64,000 nucleotides of DNA from Larix kaempferi (taxonomy: Eukaryota > Streptophyta > Pinopsida > Pinales > Pinaceae). The notes below the pieces were generated by a model. It was not told the DNA's origin. It worked only from the letters and a program-made list of their open reading frames with translations, and did not search any database. The DNA lies in assembly GCA_027924585.1 (NCBI GenBank), contig BSBM01000370.1, positions 26,779,501-26,843,500 of the forward strand. The letters are read 5' to 3'. Shown piece after piece: positions 53,851 to 64,000 of the stretch. The position numbers and the translations under genes are program-made. How positions within the stretch are numbered: the stretch's first letter is position 1; the number at the start of each line of letters is the position of its first letter.

Positions 53851-54909
53851 TCAAAAGCATCTAGATTGAATGAGTTTAACTTCTTGTCGCCGATCCTCAA
53901 TTCGACAACAATCTTTGGTATGTCCTGAAGTTCGACATGTTGTACACCATAATTCTGGCCCTTTCAGAGTCATATTTCGGATAGCCTGCTCCATACTTTC
54001 AAGGCGTTCGTCAACATGTCTATCTATGGAGACTAGAGGATATTCATCATCCATTTCGATCTCTAGTGCTACTTTTAATGCCTCTGCATAAGTATTAACA
54101 CTTTGTCGATGGACATGTATTCTGATTTTACTGATGAGACTGACAATAAACCATTTTATTAATAGCTTTTCTTCTCTCTCATAGTCTAGCTTGCTCAGGA
54201 GTTCTTTGAACCTCTTGTCATACTCCTTGACAGTTTCTGTCGGCTTCTGGACTATCGTTTTCAGTCGTTCGACCACCAGGTATGTCGCATCTTCAATCAT
54301 GAAAAAGGCCAAAAAGTTTTGTTTAATATGTGCCTTGGTTGCATTTGGTGATTTTGTTATATACCCCATATACCATGTCAGTGCTCTTTTTCTCAACGAA
54401 CCAACAAACTGAGCAACTTGTCTTTCTTCACTGGTGATTTGATTGGCTGTCCATATCGCTTCGCACACAAACCAGTGTCTTGTCGGATCTTCATCACCTT
54501 CATAGAATGGAAGGTGCGCTGTTGAGTTCAACATGTCTGCTGGTGTATTGATTTGAGGATCTGATGGTGGTGTAGGAGGATTATTTCCACAACTAGAACT
54601 AGGTGCTTCACTAGCTTGAATTAGTTGTCTATCTAGGCTGGGTTCTCTGTCTTCAGAGCCAACAACTAGAACTTCTTCTGTTTCGTCAGGTATGACTTCT
54701 TTTACCACTTCTGTCTAAATCCAATTAAAGTTCTGCTCGAATGGGATTTCACTGAATCTCAGACTTTTCGATGTACTCGACGACTCACTCAAATTTGGTA
54801 TTGGCAGGGGGGGCGCTTCTTCATGCTCTGAGTACAATAGATGAAAGCTTCTATTCGAAAATTCGGGTTGAAAAGACACCCAATTTCCTTCCTCCGACCG
54901 ATGACTCAA
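53851..54909 (-). pseudogene. Gag polyprotein of the gypsy element
   Basis: The frame starts about 54909 (MSHRSEEGNWVSFQPEF), has a TAG stop near 54715, and continues in the same frame to 53851. The capsid-like retrotransposon gag core lies in 54540-54030: LPFYEGDEDPTRHWFVCEAI, then RKRALTWYMGYI, ...FKELLSKLDYEREEKLLIKW, and YAEALKVALEIE. It ends with the zinc knuckle CTTCRTSGHTKDCC. Gag forms the particle that packages element RNA. Apart from the one stop the frame is well preserved. Confidence 0.8.
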
Positions 54910-55440
54910 TAGTTTATTGATATCATCGCCTTCTATGCTTCGATGACTCTAGATTCTCGACTGACCAGCATGGAGACCAAGGTTTTCCTTGACAATTTCT
55001 TGCACCCAAACACTTTGTGTTAAATGAAATGGATGGAAAAGGAAGTGTTACCGTTTCAGGTATCTGAACTTGGAGAGCTCTACCACTCTCTATCCACAAG
55101 TCTTCATCCATCGACGATAGGTCTTCCTCGACGCCCCGATCATCGCGGGCTCGGATTGACTCTGGCAGATTTTCTTCTGCATCTGTCGCGACATTTGATC
55201 CTCACGTCCTCTGGAGTGCAATTGCCTGCTCATGAAGCTCTTCACGCCGTTGTCTCCTCTTTTCTCTTTCGATTTTCTTAATATCTGGGGTGCTTTTATG
55301 ACTCAAAATTCTTTCTTTGTCATATTTTATTCCACTGCTGGCCATGTCGTCTTGTCATATGTCATTTTTCATCAAACTAGGTACATCAGAACATGCTTCA
55401 TCACCCCCCCAATGCCGGCTTGAATTTTTCTAGATCACTG
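54910..55440 (-). other. Leader segment between 5' extra ORF and gag
   Basis: Short minus-strand frames (for example 55111-54923, MDEDLWIESGRALQVQIPET) are open and TCGA-rich, as in coding parts of the element, but broken. It is probably the degraded N-terminal part of gag or of the preceding frame. Confidence 0.4.
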
Positions 55441-55930
55441 GGGAAGTATAGACCATCACTTGATCAAGAAGATTTCCCATTTGCGCTCCTTTACAAATCT
55501 TTCCCACTTACGTTCTTTCTCCTTCCAATTAGATTTCAGAAGGGGCAGGAGTAGAAACGGTTGTGTCTCGACAATATGAGAACACAGAAATTGATCAACT
55601 AATTCGGTGAAGAACTTTCTTCTAACTTCGTCAACATAGACGCGGTCTTCAATCGCCTGCTCTTCACATAAATCGTTTGCAATATTTTTGCACCACTCCG
55701 ACAGATTCGTGCATCCTCCGTTGATCCACTTCGACAACAACTTCCTCTCTGCTTCATCAACTGGTATTTTAATCCAGAAGCTTATTCAAGGCGGTCGGCA
55801 CAGACTCTACAAATATCTCATGAGTCTCGGAGAAGAATCGATCTCTCGCTTGGCTAATCATTAGCTTCTTCTGTCGCGCATAGTTCTGCAGGTAATTCAT
55901 GATTTTCTTCTCCCACCAATCTCTAATCTC
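55441..55930 (-). pseudogene. Extra open frame upstream of gag
   Basis: From about 55900 the minus strand reads MNYLQNYARQKKLMISQARD, then a stop and frame change, then the 94-codon frame 55740-55456 (MLSKWINGGCTNLSEWCKNI ... WERFVKERKW). It is Trp/Lys/Glu-rich with paired Cys and probably helical. I recognise no family. It lies just after the primer site, where some plant gypsy elements carry an additional ORF before gag. Confidence 0.45.
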
Positions 55931-55976
55931 CTGTTATGAAATCATAGGTCATGCTGCTATTTTGTCAATGCATCAA

Positions 55977-55991
55977 CCAGCAACGGAACCA
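55977..55991 (-). promoter_or_regulatory. Primer binding site of the gypsy element
   Basis: On the minus strand it reads TGGTTCCGTTGCTGG two bases after the LTR end. It matches the TGGCGCCGTTGCCGG-type primer site of plant Tat/Athila-like elements at 12 of 15 positions. Confidence 0.65.
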
Positions 55992-55993
55992 GA

Positions 55994-56324
55994 TGTTGTA
56001 GTCCCAAGGTTCATGTAGTTACCATAGATACATTACATATTATAAGCAAGCATACACAATGATACAGATACAAGAGACGAGACATATAGAGAGAACACAA
56101 GCCTTTATATCAACCAGCAAGAGCAGAATACAGTCATAGAACCAATTTAACCATTACATCGACTCAACAGCCTATATATATATATCTTTTAGTACAATTA
56201 CATAACCGTTTGTCGGTCTGACTAACCGACTCGACCTATGCTAGTCGACGCGACCTATCGACAGATACTTCAGACTGGTCGGGTGGAGGGCCTAGTCGAG
56301 AGGCCAACCTAGGCCCCTCCAACA
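55994..56324 (-). repeat. 5' LTR of the gypsy element, 331 bp
   Basis: On the minus strand it starts TGTTGGAGGGGCC and ends GGGACTACAACA, with TGTTG/CAACA termini. A run of ta repeats (about 56174-56186, tatatatatatct) may supply a TATA element. Outside flank is ctcaa. No second copy is found to the left, so the 3' LTR has been deleted. Confidence 0.8.
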
Positions 56325-57696
56325 CTCAACTACAATTATATGTGTTCATCCAATGCACATAATACAAATATTAACTTAATTGAAAATTAAAATGAAAGCA
56401 GGACTGATAATCTCCTAGAGAAGCAATGCCTTTTAAGATATCTGTATGTGTTCTTTCCCTGCATCTAACAGTGCAATATTTCATATGCTTATGTTTTTTA
56501 GTTCTCCTCTTGGCTTATTTCCAGTCAATCAACAAATTGAAAACTGTATTGTGGTTCCATCTTTCAAGTTCATCTTTTATTGCCAACTATCAAAATGACC
56601 TGACAAAAGTCTGTTTGTAATGTGCAGGGAGCAACGCTCACCAATTCTGCCACAATATCAACATTAATACTGTGAAATGCAGTTTTACACGTGGCTTTTA
56701 TCTTTCCTGCTGAAATACTAAACAATTTTCCTTCTTCGTTCTTGCATCTATGAACAAGAAAACACAAAGGAAATAATCACATTACATTCTTAGATAAACT
56801 TGTGCAGATTGGCACTTTTTTTCCATACAGAAAAATTGTCTCAAAAATTTACTTGGCTTTGCGACTACAGTCTCTCTCTGGCTTCTTTCATTTTGCTTTG
56901 TTAAAAAAGCAGGCAAACAAAGATGATTTCTAATGCTATATCCTCTTCGAATAGATCTTTGTTACATGTAGTAAATGCATGTTGTGGCAGTTTTGCAATT
57001 TTGTTGCTGCTCTTTGCATAGACTGGTTCTTTGGCAGTCGCAACTGAATCCTTAGACTATGGCATGACATTGGATTAATATGAAACAACTTTCAAATTTC
57101 ATCGTTCTGTATTGTTCCACTTTGCACATTATTCTTTTAGTATGTGCTAAATTTCTATTTCTATCTTAATTTACATACTTTCTTTAATACAGTGCATTTA
57201 CTACATCTATGCAAAAAATGACCTTAAATTTGAACTTTGAATAGGCTTATTGTAATTATATATTTTGATGGTATTTAATAATGTTCATGTTCCTCTTTGC
57301 CTATTGATCATTAAAATTCTCCCCTTGATTGTTATGTCGAGCATGATTTTCGACTTGGACCCTTTCTATTGCCAATGCTACTATTTTTCTCCTTTCGAAT
57401 GGTTACAATGATGTACCAATCAAACTTGATTTTGCAATCAATGCATTTTTCAAGCATTTTTTGAATTATTGTTTTGATGCCTCAATAGGGCCCAATTTTT
57501 GAATTGATCATCTCTGGATCTTCATTCAAAAGTTATTCAACAATCCTATCTATCAAATCCTTGAACAATAGCTCAATTGTAAAATCGATCACACTTTGAC
57601 TTGGTGAAGACAAATGGAAAAAAACTATAATGGTCTAATTAACAAAAAAACGAAAAGGTATGTTGCTAACATTCACACCAAAACAATATTAGGCAC
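56325..57696. other. AT-rich stretch, nothing recognised
   Basis: T-rich with short frames only. Its texture (ttgcattt, tttgcaa words) is like the non-coding flanks of the Helentron-like element. No terminal structure was found. Confidence 0.4.
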
Positions 57697-57936
57697 ATGT
57701 TTCCTTTGAAATTTACTTCGCTAATGTTGAACTTCAACATTATTGGTGGCAACTTGAAAAGAAATAGGTTGATGGCATTATCAAGCTATCTGAAAAGCAT
57801 GGAACATATAATACTCTCCATACATCATGCCTATGACCCAACATTTTCAATTGGGAGCTTTCTATCACATGTTACTAAGGCAAACAAAAAAATCATTGAA
57901 AGTTTAAATGAGCATGTAACATTACCTCAAGCATGA
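57697..57936 (+). pseudogene. Possible EEP-endonuclease fragment
   Basis: The 79-codon frame reads LMLNFNIIGGNLKRNRLMAL, then SSYLKSMEHI and GSFLSHVTKAN. The order resembles the GDFNI...L...LKS......SLIDHVFTN segment of Helentron or LINE EEP endonucleases, with D changed to N and the DH pair changed to SH. It is short and the match is loose. It could be a second Helentron scrap or chance. No neighbouring helicase motif is readable. Confidence 0.3.
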
Positions 57937-57939
57937 AAT

Positions 57940-59400
57940 ACAACCTTAAAATTATCACTTTCAAATTTTGTACTTAATATCAAAATTATTAAAAACTGAA
58001 TTAATGATATATTTTGATTCATGTACAAGCATTGTAAGGTGAGATGATAGCAGATATTAAATTTCTTGTTGGAAATTGCAGAAAAAAAAAATTACAAAAT
58101 CGAACTAGAACCTTGTCTCATACAAGTTCCCACTAGAGAAACATAGGTTTCCTTGTACTAATGTTGTCAATGAAAGTTTTCAAGGCATGAGAACACTGCA
58201 TGAATAGTCACATGCAAGAAAAAGAAGTGGTTACATGAGACTACAATGCTACAAGTACTTTAAGAAACTGTTGATTTGTTGTCATTGAACCTTGTTTTAC
58301 TTCTTATAGACGTTGTAATTGAACATTATTGTAAATGCACCATGAAAAAAGTTGTGTTTAACTTGCACTTTGCAATTTATATTTGCAGAATATCATAAAC
58401 TTACACACATTATTAAATATTATTTTAACATTATTTCATATTATAATTGCAAATGCAACTCATCTCATATCATAAACTATATAGACGTCAACAACAATCT
58501 AATCTTTTCATTTTGTTCTCAACTAAAAAGATAATCCTTAAATATTAGGATTTTCTCAATTAACTAAAAATAATTAAATATTATAAACATTAAAAAAATT
58601 CATATAAATTGAATAGTAAAACCAAATTTTAATAATAAAACTAGAGTAAACACATATATATTAAACTAAAATGGATGCAAACTTTCTATTGAAAAGATGA
58701 TAAAAGGCAACTGAAAACTATAAATCAATCTTACATGGGTTTTATCTACTTTAAATCTTTACACTATTGCAATATTTTTGACAAAAAAAAATGAACACTA
58801 TAGGCCCTGGTCATCTCACTCAAAAAAAATAACTTCTCACACTTGCCAAACCTAAGCAACATCTGCAATTCCAATTGCAAAGGGTCTATCAATGCAACTA
58901 CAATGTCAGGGACATTACCACCTTATGGCTCTTGTTTCAACAATATAAAACGTTAATAAAATATAATGATCTTATAAACCAAACCTTTATTTTAGATCAT
59001 TGAAACGATATAAAAGGAAATGCTATATACAATATTTTGGGTTCTATTATGTCAAGGCGAAGTCCATAAAAATCATGCAAAGTGGGCCTATTCTCCTTAT
59101 GGAAGTACCACAACGAATAAGCTTATTTCATACATCCAAACATATAAAATATATTTCTAGCTAGCCCTCATGACATGAGCCTTTGAACTTGTATGGCATG
59201 TGCCTTAAACCTTTGTGGGGTTGCATGCTCAAAGGTCTCGATGAGATTGCCCCCTGACATTTTATCCATAAGATTATAAGCTCAATATGTTATTTTATTA
59301 ATGTTAAACTAATATATTTAAAAATCAATGTTTGGATTTTAAAAGTGGAAATTTAATTGTGAATGACATTTTTATTAAATTTGTTAGTGTAAACTAGTGT
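57940..59400. other. AT-rich stretch, nothing recognised
   Basis: Low-complexity AT-rich DNA with short frames only (for example 58352-58534). No repeats with defined ends. Confidence 0.45.
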
Positions 59401-59403
59401 ATC

Positions 59404-59500
59404 TCATCTAAAGAGATTCGAATCAAACACTTATTAGTACAAGACTAACCAAATGCTCAACAACATTAATAACAATTGATTAAGCTACTTCTTTGGGTTT
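59404..59500 (-). repeat. tRNA-derived SINE-like unit (minus strand)
   Basis: On the minus strand an A-box-like gttgagcatttggttagtc (59461-59443) is followed by a B-box-like gattcgaatc (59424-59415), a perfect palindrome. Spacing is about 20 bp, tRNA-like. The 3' body and ends are not defined. Confidence 0.4.
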
Positions 59501-59551
59501 TTCTTTTTGGAAACATATTGTTTTGAGTCTATATGCTTCCATATTCAGTTA

Positions 59552-59668
59552 TTGTGTTTGAGAATTCTGGATAAGCTTCTTATGATCCGAAAGATGGGTG
59601 GAGGGTCCACCCGAAACGTGATATTTCTAATCTTATACACAGTGATTATCCAGAATTCTCAAACACAA
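59552..59668. repeat. 117-bp foldback with perfect 23-bp inverted repeats
   Basis: Left arm 59552-59574 and right arm 59646-59668 are perfect reverse complements (ttgtgtttgagaattctgga and three more bases). The 71-bp loop contains an inner hairpin gggtgga-ggg-tccaccc. No target duplication is evident. It may be a tiny MITE or a foldback transcript source. Confidence 0.85.
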
Positions 59669-59675
59669 CATATTG

Positions 59676-59840
59676 TTTTACCCTAACTCACTTAAAAGTG
59701 AGAGTAAGATTGTTGGTATCTTCCCAACCCAAATCGACCTATGAGGGGCAAACATATCACAAACAAGGTTTGACCCTGGATAAGAAGGATACCAACTTTT
59801 CCTCTTAACCACCCAAACTAAACCCAACTGATGTTGCATA
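59676..59840 (-). repeat. tRNA-derived SINE-like unit (minus strand)
   Basis: On the minus strand tagtttgggtggttaagagg (59820-59801) matches an A box, and tccagggtcaaacc (59778-59765) a B box, with about 25 bp between them. A body with ttgggttgggaagataccaa follows. Ends and target duplication are not resolved. Confidence 0.5.
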
Positions 59841-60084
59841 TCAATGCAAAGATTTATGTACATTACTTGTTACATAAATCAAGAACTTAAATGGATGTGC
59901 ATATGTGTAATGATTTTATTGTAATTAGCATAAAATAATAGTTAAAGTATAAAAACAGTTGAATTTATTTATGGACCAATGCCCATATAACTGGTATATG
60001 TAAATAAGAGAGATGTAACTTACAATTCAATGTAAATGAAATGCATAATGTAATGCTAATAAATTAAAATAAAAGTGTTGATTT

Positions 60085-60200
60085 TAACTTGGTGAGTTAG
60101 CTCAAGTGGTTGGAGATTTTGAGTTTCATGTCAAAGGTTTCAGTGTTGATCCCTCTAGTCTATTGCATACCTCACTTGATATCCCTATCGAATTAAACAT
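60085..60200 (+). repeat. tRNA-derived SINE-like unit
   Basis: gagttagctcaagtggttgg at 60094-60113 is an excellent A-box match, as in many tRNA genes. A weaker B box, ggtttcagtgttgatccc, lies at 60136-60153. The sequence does not fold into a full tRNA and lacks an anticodon stem, so it is not called a tRNA gene. Confidence 0.5.
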
Positions 60201-61057
60201 CGATTTTAGCTTTTAGTAATGTCAAAGCTATTCCACACAATTGTTACTTCTTCCTCCCTACAACATTAAACATTAATATTTCAAGCTTTATGATTTTTAA
60301 GATAATGAGATCATAAACGTTAATATTTCATGCTATATGATGTTTGTTTTCTAAATAATAAAGTTATATTAAAAAAATTGATTATATAAATTTTTAATTT
60401 AATTTTCAACATCGTGTATTATTATTCAATAAGATAAATTTAATTAAAAACATAAAATTATTTTGTTACATATTATCACATATACCTTGTCTCATAAGCA
60501 CAATGTGAAGTCTACAATTTTCATATATTTAAAATCTCAATGTAGACATTTGAAGGAACCTTAAGTTTATCATATCTTAATACCTATACTTACAATCTTA
60601 AAGTTTGTTAATAAAAGTGGAATTCAACGACCTATCCCAAAGCATGAGTGATATTTAAATTTTATAACCATAAGCATAGGAAAGGAGAATATTTACTTCC
60701 TCATCACCAAAGAATAGTTATAGTGCTCGAAAGTTCGGATAAAGGAGGACATGACTGAATATGTGCTCCACACCGTAGCCATGAATTAATCTAGCAAGAT
60801 GAGATGATTGGAATATGCTTTTGGCTATTTCACTTTTATGTATTCCATTTACTTTATAATACTAAATGATACTTTATAATACTAAGTGAATAATTGATTT
60901 CTCTTCATTTTAACGTTTGTTTCATAATGTTAAATTTTCTATGTATACATTATATTTTTACCTTTAGTTGAGTTTGTTTGTAACTATAACTAGTGAGAGT
61001 AGATATTTCTTTTTTCTTTCTTTTAGCAATAGATATTATGCATCATTGTCTTTGTCA
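60201..61057. other. AT-rich stretch, nothing recognised
   Basis: No gene or array; a small duplicated aatgatactttataatacta phrase at about 60863-60890. Confidence 0.45.
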
Positions 61058-61250
61058 ATATGTTTGTCTTTCTCGAATCCTTTGATTATACATGTTTTTT
61101 TGTTAATCTGATTGTTTTTCTAAGTATCCTTTGATTATACATGCTCTTTTGCCAATATGATTGTCTTTCTTGGTATCCTTTGATTATACATCCTCTTTTG
61201 TTAATATAATTGTCTTTCTCGATATTTTATACATCCTCTTTCAAGAGATC
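61058..61250. repeat. 49-bp minisatellite, about 3.7 copies
   Basis: The phrase tttgattatacat recurs at 61081, 61130 and 61179, with a degraded fourth unit ending near 61245. Each unit contains attgtctttctnggtatcc. Confidence 0.9.
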
Positions 61251-62660
61251 ATTCAACTCGCAAGAAAAAGTTATCCACCTACTCACATGCACCTCACCAT
61301 GCTTTCTTTGCTTTTTAGAGGCTTACTTGGAAAGTGCCTACACCTAATGGACTAAGCCATTGTTTCCATTTACTCATCGACACATTATGCAGAGGCATAT
61401 TGTTAGGGTGAGCCATGTCCAAGTCAACCCAACCTTGAGCTTTGTTAAATTATTTGAGATAAATATATGGTCCTACGTAGGAAGTAAGATTATAACTTCC
61501 TAATCTCACTGTTGTACCAAACAATGTCAACAATGATGAACACCGTGATTTGTTCATGTAATTAGGGCATTGTTGATCATTTGGGTGATGGGAATTTTGA
61601 TCCTCACTAATGCCAACCCAAATCCAATGTATTCCCATTCCAAATCTCTATTTTCTTAGTTCTTGGATTCTTTAGTGGATCCCTTGAAAATTGTCATCCA
61701 TGCCCATCTCTCTAGAACTCTAAACCCCACTTGTGACTGTTAGAGCATAGTTACCCTCTCCATAACATCAATCTCTCACCTAGGAACTTACATCTTGGTC
61801 TCATGATTACACTAGTCCAAATTCCACTCAGTTTGGTCATCTGAGCCACTAAAGAGCTTCCTCCCTAGCTTTTAGGGAGTAATTTGCTATTTATAGATCA
61901 TGGAAGTGATCCTCAACATCTATTTCTGGAAATTGAGGGTGCATTGCATGTTAGAGTTTTGGAGTTAATCTACGTAGTTTACTCCACTTATATAGGACTA
62001 AAAGTGCATCTCTTTGCTATTATGAACTAGTAGCACCCTCCTTGAGTCTTTTTAGTAGATTCCACACATGCATGAGTTAGTCATGTAGTTGTCCCTTGCT
62101 TTTAGGTGTCTAAGTTCACTTAGGTTAGTTACGAGGTTGTTAACTCACCTATGAGAGATTGCATGTCTAACAAAGGGCATTTGAGCTCTAGTTAAGCCCT
62201 AACTAGGTTTTCATGCACTAGAGACCAATTGAAATTGCCTACATTAGTGATTCGAATTGCCTTTATGTAATAATTGATTCTTTCTTTCTATAGACAATGG
62301 AATAAAGTGTTGACGAAAGAGATTTTGCATCTCTTCTTTGTTTTGTTGATGAATGCCATGATTTTGTCACTTAATTAATCACTCACAAACTATATTACTA
62401 CTTTGTTTAGTTTCTAGATCTTGTGCTCCAAAATCTTACAGTGACTTCAAGCTCCTTGTCATTTAGCTTTCTCATGATATTTTAATTCATCTTGGAAAAA
62501 AGGGTTCACAACTAGAGTGCAATAAGTTGAGCAAAGAGTTGCACGAGAATCAAACCATGAGCTCATATCTCATTAGTTTTCATGCTAGATAATAATAAAA
62601 CCATTAGGTGATATGGATTCATATATATCTTATTCTTTTCTAGGGTTGAAATCCAAATTT
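61251..62660. other. Unassigned stretch
   Basis: Less AT-rich than its surroundings but with no open frame above about 60 codons. A TGTTAG (about 61403) and a CTAACA (about 62172) could be LTR ends, but no target duplication supports this. Confidence 0.4.
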
Positions 62661-62667
62661 AATCCTT

Positions 62668-62760
62668 GTTGATGTGGTAGCCAATGAATCGATTCCATGG
62701 ATAGGCACCTTGTCCTTGGTTTGAATCCCTTGCAAACTACAATCTGTGCCCATGTCTATA
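62668..62760 (+). repeat. Possible tRNA-derived SINE-like unit
   Basis: gatgtggtagccaatgaatcg at about 62671-62691 is weakly A-box-like, and ggtttgaatccc at 62718-62729 is a good B box. Only the B box is convincing. Confidence 0.3.
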
Positions 62761-62989
62761 ACTCCAAACCCCAATCTTGGCCTACAAGCTATCTAAAATT
62801 TATTCTACTTGTACTCTTTTATAGGATAAACATGCCATTAAATTGTCAATGATGTACTCCTATGCTCTTTCTTTGAAGATATTTCTTTCACCCTTTCAAC
62901 AAACACTAACATGTTAGTCCATTACCCTTTCCATCAATCACATTCACATCTATATATTTCTAAGATGTATGGGGGACCCGAAACAAATA

Positions 62990-63320
62990 CAAAAGGAGAA
63001 TGACTGGCACTTTGGCTTCTTCTTATTTTGTTAAGTTACGTCATATTGAATTGCAACAAATTGCAGGGGACTATCTATCTATCATAAGCAAGGCTAGGGG
63101 CACTGCATCTATAAATGCTATGGTTCTCACTCCTTGGATGGAACAAGTATCACTCTTCCTAAAAGATATGCCACAGGTTCAAATCATCCACATCTACCGA
63201 GAGGAAAATTCTACTACAGATGAATTGTCTAGGTAGGGTATGGACATCGTGGAGGGAAGAATCCATTTTGAATTTTGGGCAGATTTCCATTTGCAGACTA
63301 TTGGTGATTTGGAGATCTTC
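62990..63320 (+). pseudogene. RNase H-like C-terminal fragment of a LINE
   Basis: The frame 63000-63236 reads ...RHIELQQIAGDYLSIISKAR and VQIIHIYREENSTTDELSR, followed after a stop by GMDIVEGRIHFEFW. It matches the C-terminal RNase H-like region (pattern I.F.HIYRE.N..AD.LSK.G) at the end of ORF2 in plant L1-type LINEs. This region would help remove RNA during target-primed reverse transcription. Upstream parts (endonuclease, RT) are absent, typical of a 5'-truncated insertion. One stop separates the last block. A plant resolvase-like or reverse-transcriptase-like host protein is an alternative but less likely. Confidence 0.6.
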
Positions 63321-64000
63321 GCTCTTTAGTCACATTTTTGGCATTTAGTTTTTTGTTTGGGATATTTCCCATATATATGTATATTATCGGCCTTTATTTT
63401 TTGACTTTTTTTCTACTTTCTTTCCTTTGGGGAGATCTTCTTTTCATGGATATGGCCTACATGGTGGATGGATGTTATGTGGTTTCTTGTTTGTTATTTT
63501 GGGGATTGGCCTTTGTTTGGTTCTTTGGTCTTGTTTTGGAATGAGACTGTCTCTAGACACATGATCTGGTTTGTAATCTTTGGTATATTTCATATACTTT
63601 TATAATTGAAAGTGTAGATTTTTTCTTGTGTGAAATTTTTTTTTCACAAAGAAGATATCACAAACTTCCACTTCCAATGTCTACATTTCTTGATTCACTT
63701 TGGCATTTCATTCACCCATTTAGGGGCTATGCTAGTTTTTTCAAAGTCTATATATATTGCAATTGTTTTGCGATAGCAATTGCTACATTATATTAGTTTG
63801 TCCATATACACCATAATATTTTAAATCATTTTTCCCCTTAGCTATTCCAAAGTTTGCATGATTGCATGTATTTCATTAGATTAGTTTGTATGTACACATC
63901 ATAAATAATTTTTAAGAATATCCCATTGAAATGTTTTTGGATATAATTGTTTTGCATTGTACTAGTTCTCCCTTTTTTTGTGTTGTGATTGGAGGAAATG
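63321..64000 (+). other. LINE 3' untranslated region candidate and window end
   Basis: T- and G-rich text with gtttgtaatctttggtatatttcatatac at about 63570-63597, like the end of plant L1 3' untranslated regions, then unassigned AT-rich DNA. No clear poly-A tail or target duplication. Confidence 0.35.

Larger units (their letters stand above)
42735..56324 (-). mobile_element. Large Ty3/gypsy retrotransposon, minus strand, 3' LTR missing
   Basis: In minus-strand order it holds: 5' LTR (56324-55994), primer site, a 5' extra coding region, gag, zinc knuckles, protease, a second gag-like block, RT, RNase H, integrase, and a long extra coding region to about 42735. RT before integrase defines Ty3/gypsy. 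The primer site complementary to a TGG..CCGTTGC-type tRNA end, and the lack of a chromodomain after integrase, suggest the Tat/Athila side of the family; that placement is inference. Two solo LTRs are nested in it. Its codons are rich in TCGA words, so its extent is visible by eye. The left edge is approximate. Confidence 0.85.

Noticed and set aside
60094-60153. Possible tRNA gene
   Set aside because: A and B boxes are present, but there is no complete cloverleaf, anticodon stem or acceptor pairing. A SINE head is the better reading.
61403-62172. Possible solo LTR with TGTTAG ... CTAACA ends
   Set aside because: Flanking 5-bp sequences do not match (catat against aaggg), there is no primer site or polypurine tract nearby, and a six-base inverted repeat is weak evidence.

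Overview
The window reads as a repeat-dense plant nuclear genome, most likely a large, slowly decaying one of the conifer or other gymnosperm kind. That is an inference from the AT-rich background, several generations of nested LTR retrotransposons, solo LTRs, plant-type primer sites and the lack of any intact host gene. I see no rRNA or genuine tRNA gene, no CRISPR array and no bacterial feature. Almost everything recognisable is mobile DNA or its remains.

Layout. 1-2009: right end of a minus-strand LTR element (primer site, 646-bp LTR). 2010-9470: old AT-rich DNA holding two diverged copies of one segment, each with an array of about 153-bp monomers carrying tRNA-like A and B boxes, plus a broken Ty3/gypsy reverse transcriptase (about 4627-4995) and a clean 266-bp Mutator-like MITE (5976-6241). 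9480-11343: a GC-richer, promoter-like block of unknown identity. 11344-19317: a minus-strand LTR element without recognisable genes, whose 5' LTR is split by a solo LTR (16403-17963). 19318-24780: featureless AT-rich DNA.

24781-31207 is the most unusual part: a decayed but readable Helitron of the Helentron type. In order on the plus strand it has two OTU-protease-like modules, a DUF6570-like block, an HUH Rep with a two-tyrosine motif, a PIF1-type helicase and an endonuclease/exonuclease/phosphatase domain. A replication protein A-like fragment lies further on (39.6-40.45 kb). Between them sit a solo LTR (31411-31919) and a 6.6-kb minus-strand LTR element (32718-about 39350), which itself contains a complete 833-bp TRIM (37554-38386).

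About 42.74-56.32 kb is a large minus-strand Ty3/gypsy element with 5' LTR, primer site, gag with four zinc knuckles, protease, a second gag-like block, reverse transcriptase, RNase H, integrase and a long extra coding region after pol. Two solo LTRs (44863-45576 and 50927-52247) interrupt it. Its 3' LTR is not visible.

56.3-64 kb is AT-rich DNA with a possible second endonuclease scrap, a cluster of tRNA-derived SINE-like units, a 117-bp foldback, a minisatellite and the 3' end of a LINE. Nothing appears to form a working host pathway; the genes belong to separate transposition systems, and nearly all carry stops, frameshifts or lost catalytic residues.
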